Part shown: piece after piece, positions 32,351 to 34,077 of the stretch
Layout of the letters: every line of letters begins with the position of its first letter
Position numbering within the stretch: position 1 is the first letter of the stretch
From: Psychrobacter sp. UBA6766
Lineage (GTDB): Bacteria > Pseudomonadota > Gammaproteobacteria > Pseudomonadales > Moraxellaceae
Assembly: GCF_002453355.1 (NCBI RefSeq)
Contig: NZ_DKGQ01000025.1
Span: 1 to 34,077, forward strand
Length of the DNA stretch: 34,077 nt
Direction of reading: 5' to 3'
Made by a program: the position numbers and the translations under genes
Notes under the pieces: model-generated
Told to the model about the DNA's origin: nothing
Database searches by the model: none
The model's input: the letters and a program-made list of their open reading frames with translations, nothing else

Positions 32351-33580
32351 TTATAAACCCAGCGCTTGACGCGTTTCTTGTGCGATGCGGCACTCTTCAT
32401 CGGTTGGCACAACCCACAGCTCAACACTACTACCTTCAGCATGAAAACTGCCTTCACGGCCACCGACCAAGCTGGCGTTTTTATCAGCATCTACTTTGAT
32501 ACCAAAATGCGGCATCATCTCTAAAATGCGCGCACGCGTGGTGACCGAGTTTTCGCCGATACCGCCTGTAAAGACAATTCCGGTAAAGTCCGGTAGGGCA
32601 CAGCTAAAGCTGGCGAGGTATTTGGCGATGCGGTAGCAGAACATCTCAATCGCAAGCCGTGCATCTTGATGCCCCTCACTAGCCGCTTGTTCAATGGTAC
32701 GTAAATCATTTGACAAGCCTGAGATGCCAAGCAGACCGCTTTCATTATTGAGCATTTTATCCGTTTCTTCTAAGCTCATTCCCAGTTGGCGCTTGAGATG
32801 AATGTGTAAGCTTGGATCGACATCACCGCTGCGTGTCCCCATCATGAGGCCTTCAAGCGGCGTCAATCCCATGCTGGTATCTAGACTTTTGCCATCATAG
32901 ACAGCAGTGGCTGAGCAACCATTCCCTAGATGGGCGGTTAACCAGCCATGCGGCCCTTTGGCACTGGTAATGTTGCTGGCGCGTTCTGAGACATAAGCGT
33001 GCGAGGTGCCATGAAAGCCATAACGACGAATTTTATATTCTTCATAAAGGACTTTTGGAAGCGGATAACGGAAAGCAACGGGTGGCATGGTTTGGTGAAA
33101 AGCGGTATCAAATACCACCGCTTGCGGAATCTCAGGATAAATAGCTTGTACTGCTTCAATACCCAAAGCATTGGCAGGATTATGTAGAGGCGCTAGCACT
33201 TTTAGTCGTTTTACTTCTTCTAAGACATGCGCATCGACCCGCACAGCTTCTGAGTATTCTCGGCCGCCATGTACCACCCGATGACCAACGGCAATAAAGT
33301 GATACTGTCTTAATAACTCAAGGATTTTCGTTAAGGCAAGCTTGTGACGACCACCAGCAATGGCGATTTCTAGTTTTTCACCATTTAACGTCGTGTGTTT
33401 AATACGGGCGGTATCAAGACCTAAGTTTTCTGCCAGACCCGTGATACGCGTGCTATCGTCATCGCTAATCAAAGCATATTTGATGGAAGAGGAGCCGCAG
33501 TTGAGGACTAAAGTGGGATTATTTAGGGTTAATGCTTCAGAGTTTTTATTATTAAAAGTGTTGGTTACGCCAGCGCTCAT
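32351..33580 (-). CDS. ackA: Acetate kinase
   Basis: AckA converts acetyl phosphate and ADP to acetate and ATP, reversibly. Of 409 residues, the ASKHA motifs are LVLNCGSSSIKYALI (24-38), GHRVVHGG, FDTAFHQTMP, RRYGFHGTSHAYV, AHLGNGCSATAVYDG and FTGGIGENS. About 20 extra residues precede the usual N-terminus. No other start lies between, and AAGGATAGAGT precedes the ATG, so the extension appears real. It is first in ackA-pta. A 10-bp perfect palindrome and a possible -10 lie in the leader region. Confidence 0.98.
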   Translation of the reverse strand: MSAGVTNTFNNKNSEALTLNNPTLVLNCGSSSIKYALISDDDSTRITGLAENLGLDTARIKHTTLNGEKLEIAIAGGRHKLALTKILELLRQYHFIAVGHRVVHGGREYSEAVRVDAHVLEEVKRLKVLAPLHNPANALGIEAVQAIYPEIPQAVVFDTAFHQTMPPVAFRYPLPKVLYEEYKIRRYGFHGTSHAYVSERASNITSAKGPHGWLTAHLGNGCSATAVYDGKSLDTSMGLTPLEGLMMGTRSGDVDPSLHIHLKRQLGMSLEETDKMLNNESGLLGISGLSNDLRTIEQAASEGHQDARLAIEMFCYRIAKYLASFSCALPDFTGIVFTGGIGENSVTTRARILEMMPHFGIKVDADKNASLVGGREGSFHAEGSSVELWVVPTDEECRIAQETRQALGL

Positions 33581-34077
33581 ACTCTATCCTTAGATTTTAT
33601 GTTGTGAGTGGAGATATGTAAGTGGATATTGGTAAGTGATGAATCGACATCGATTATCACCGGCTGTATACACAAAAACCAGCCATATCCTTGCTGGCGT
33701 ATGTCAAACAACTGACATACGCAACAATTATATCGCTGATTTTTATTATTAATTTTTATCATTTTTGGACTTACAGGCTTTTTAAAGCCTCTTAAAAAAA
33801 TATAAAATGCCGAAAATATTACTGCTTTTAAGGTCAATAAAACGCATCCTAGCACCTCATTACAGGTGTAAGGGCTAACTATAATGTACCATATTTTAAA
33901 TCTCATACCACGACAACTATCAGATTTGAATTAGGATAGACCGTCACGTCAGTTCCTAATTCTAATAAATTTATGCGTCAGTCAGAGGTAGTAGGCGCAC
34001 AGCTTTGTCGAATAATGCTATGATTAAAAAATTGTCCTATTATCCCGATTGCAGCCTTATTTTCGCTGATAGTGATT
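33581..34077. other. Upstream region of ackA to the window end
   Basis: About 500 bp with no convincing complete gene. It holds a perfect palindrome (33697-33722), a minus-strand TATAAT (33732-33727), a short palindromic TTACAGGTGTAA-like pair (33860-33871) and a 14-bp hairpin AGGCTTT/AAAGCCT near 33777-33790. An open frame beginning ATG at 34020 (MIKKLSYYPDCSLIFADSD) runs off the window end with no visible ribosome-binding site. It could be the start of a gene, but I cannot support it. Confidence 0.5.
33697..33722. promoter_or_regulatory. Perfect palindrome upstream of ackA
   Basis: GCGTATGTCA and TGACATACGC are perfect 10-bp inverted arms around AACAAC. If the minus-strand TATAAT at 33732-33727 is the -10, the palindrome covers the transcript start, as an operator or 5' hairpin. 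Confidence 0.5.

Noticed and set aside
33777..33790. AGGCTTT/AAAGCCT hairpin as a terminator
   Set aside because: No T run follows on either strand, and no gene ends nearby within the window.
33577..33906. Minus-strand 109-residue open frame upstream of ackA
   Set aside because: It overlaps the ackA promoter and palindrome, has no ribosome-binding site, and its composition is not protein-like.
1..34077. CRISPR arrays, tRNA and rRNA genes
   Set aside because: No regularly spaced repeats, tRNA T-loop signatures or rRNA-like blocks were found on either strand.
34020..34077. Start of a gene running off the right end
   Set aside because: The open frame is only 58 bp, with no ribosome-binding site; it is mentioned in the region note but not called.

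Overview
The window looks like a chromosomal segment of a Moraxellaceae gammaproteobacterium, most probably Psychrobacter. This is inferred from the AT-rich background, the style of the proteins and the gene set (long PurL, long two-domain Pta beside AckA, FadL-type porin, paired general-stress FMN proteins). No rRNA, tRNA or CRISPR array is visible. Most of the window is ordinary core metabolism.

Layout. 1-6.1 kb: a Tat-type, lipobox-bearing GMC oxidoreductase (-), an orphan tryptophan synthase beta chain, a DMT exporter, a doubtful small ORF, and a FadL/OmpP1 porin with a consensus promoter. 6.5-10.2 kb: an Old Yellow Enzyme converging on a pirin, then an HI0933/YhiN flavoprotein. 10.2-12.9 kb: a long leader with repeats, then acs. 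12.9-14.9 kb: a lipoprotein (-), a long AT-rich gap holding a candidate small RNA on the minus strand, then pgsA. 15.0-16.4 kb: two paralogous pyridoxamine-phosphate-oxidase-fold proteins that share a promoter architecture. 16.7-20.7 kb: purL.

20.7-23.5 kb is the accessory part. A HigB/RelE-type toxin and XRE antitoxin pair lies between two copies of the purL 3' end. The last 56 bp that match perfectly, and the downstream terminator, occur on both sides. A GC-rich patch follows, then an IS3-family element (1309 bp) with a U UUU UUC frameshift site. The element separates two truncated genes and shows no target duplication.

23.5-33.6 kb returns to core genes, all on the minus strand: kbl-tdh (threonine to glycine plus acetyl-CoA); a MOSC protein, AmiD-type amidase, small acidic protein and 57-residue membrane protein as a compact putative operon; nadD-rsfS; and ackA-pta. 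Acs (high-affinity acetate use) and AckA-Pta (reversible acetate/acetyl-CoA) together cover acetate metabolism, with Kbl as another acetyl-CoA source or sink.

The points most worth a second look are the purL-end duplication around the toxin-antitoxin module, the candidate sRNA with an anti-Shine-Dalgarno loop, the 10-bp-phased TTACA-type repeats before both FMN-protein genes, and the IS scar with its truncated paralog. All family calls were made by reading motifs, with no database search.
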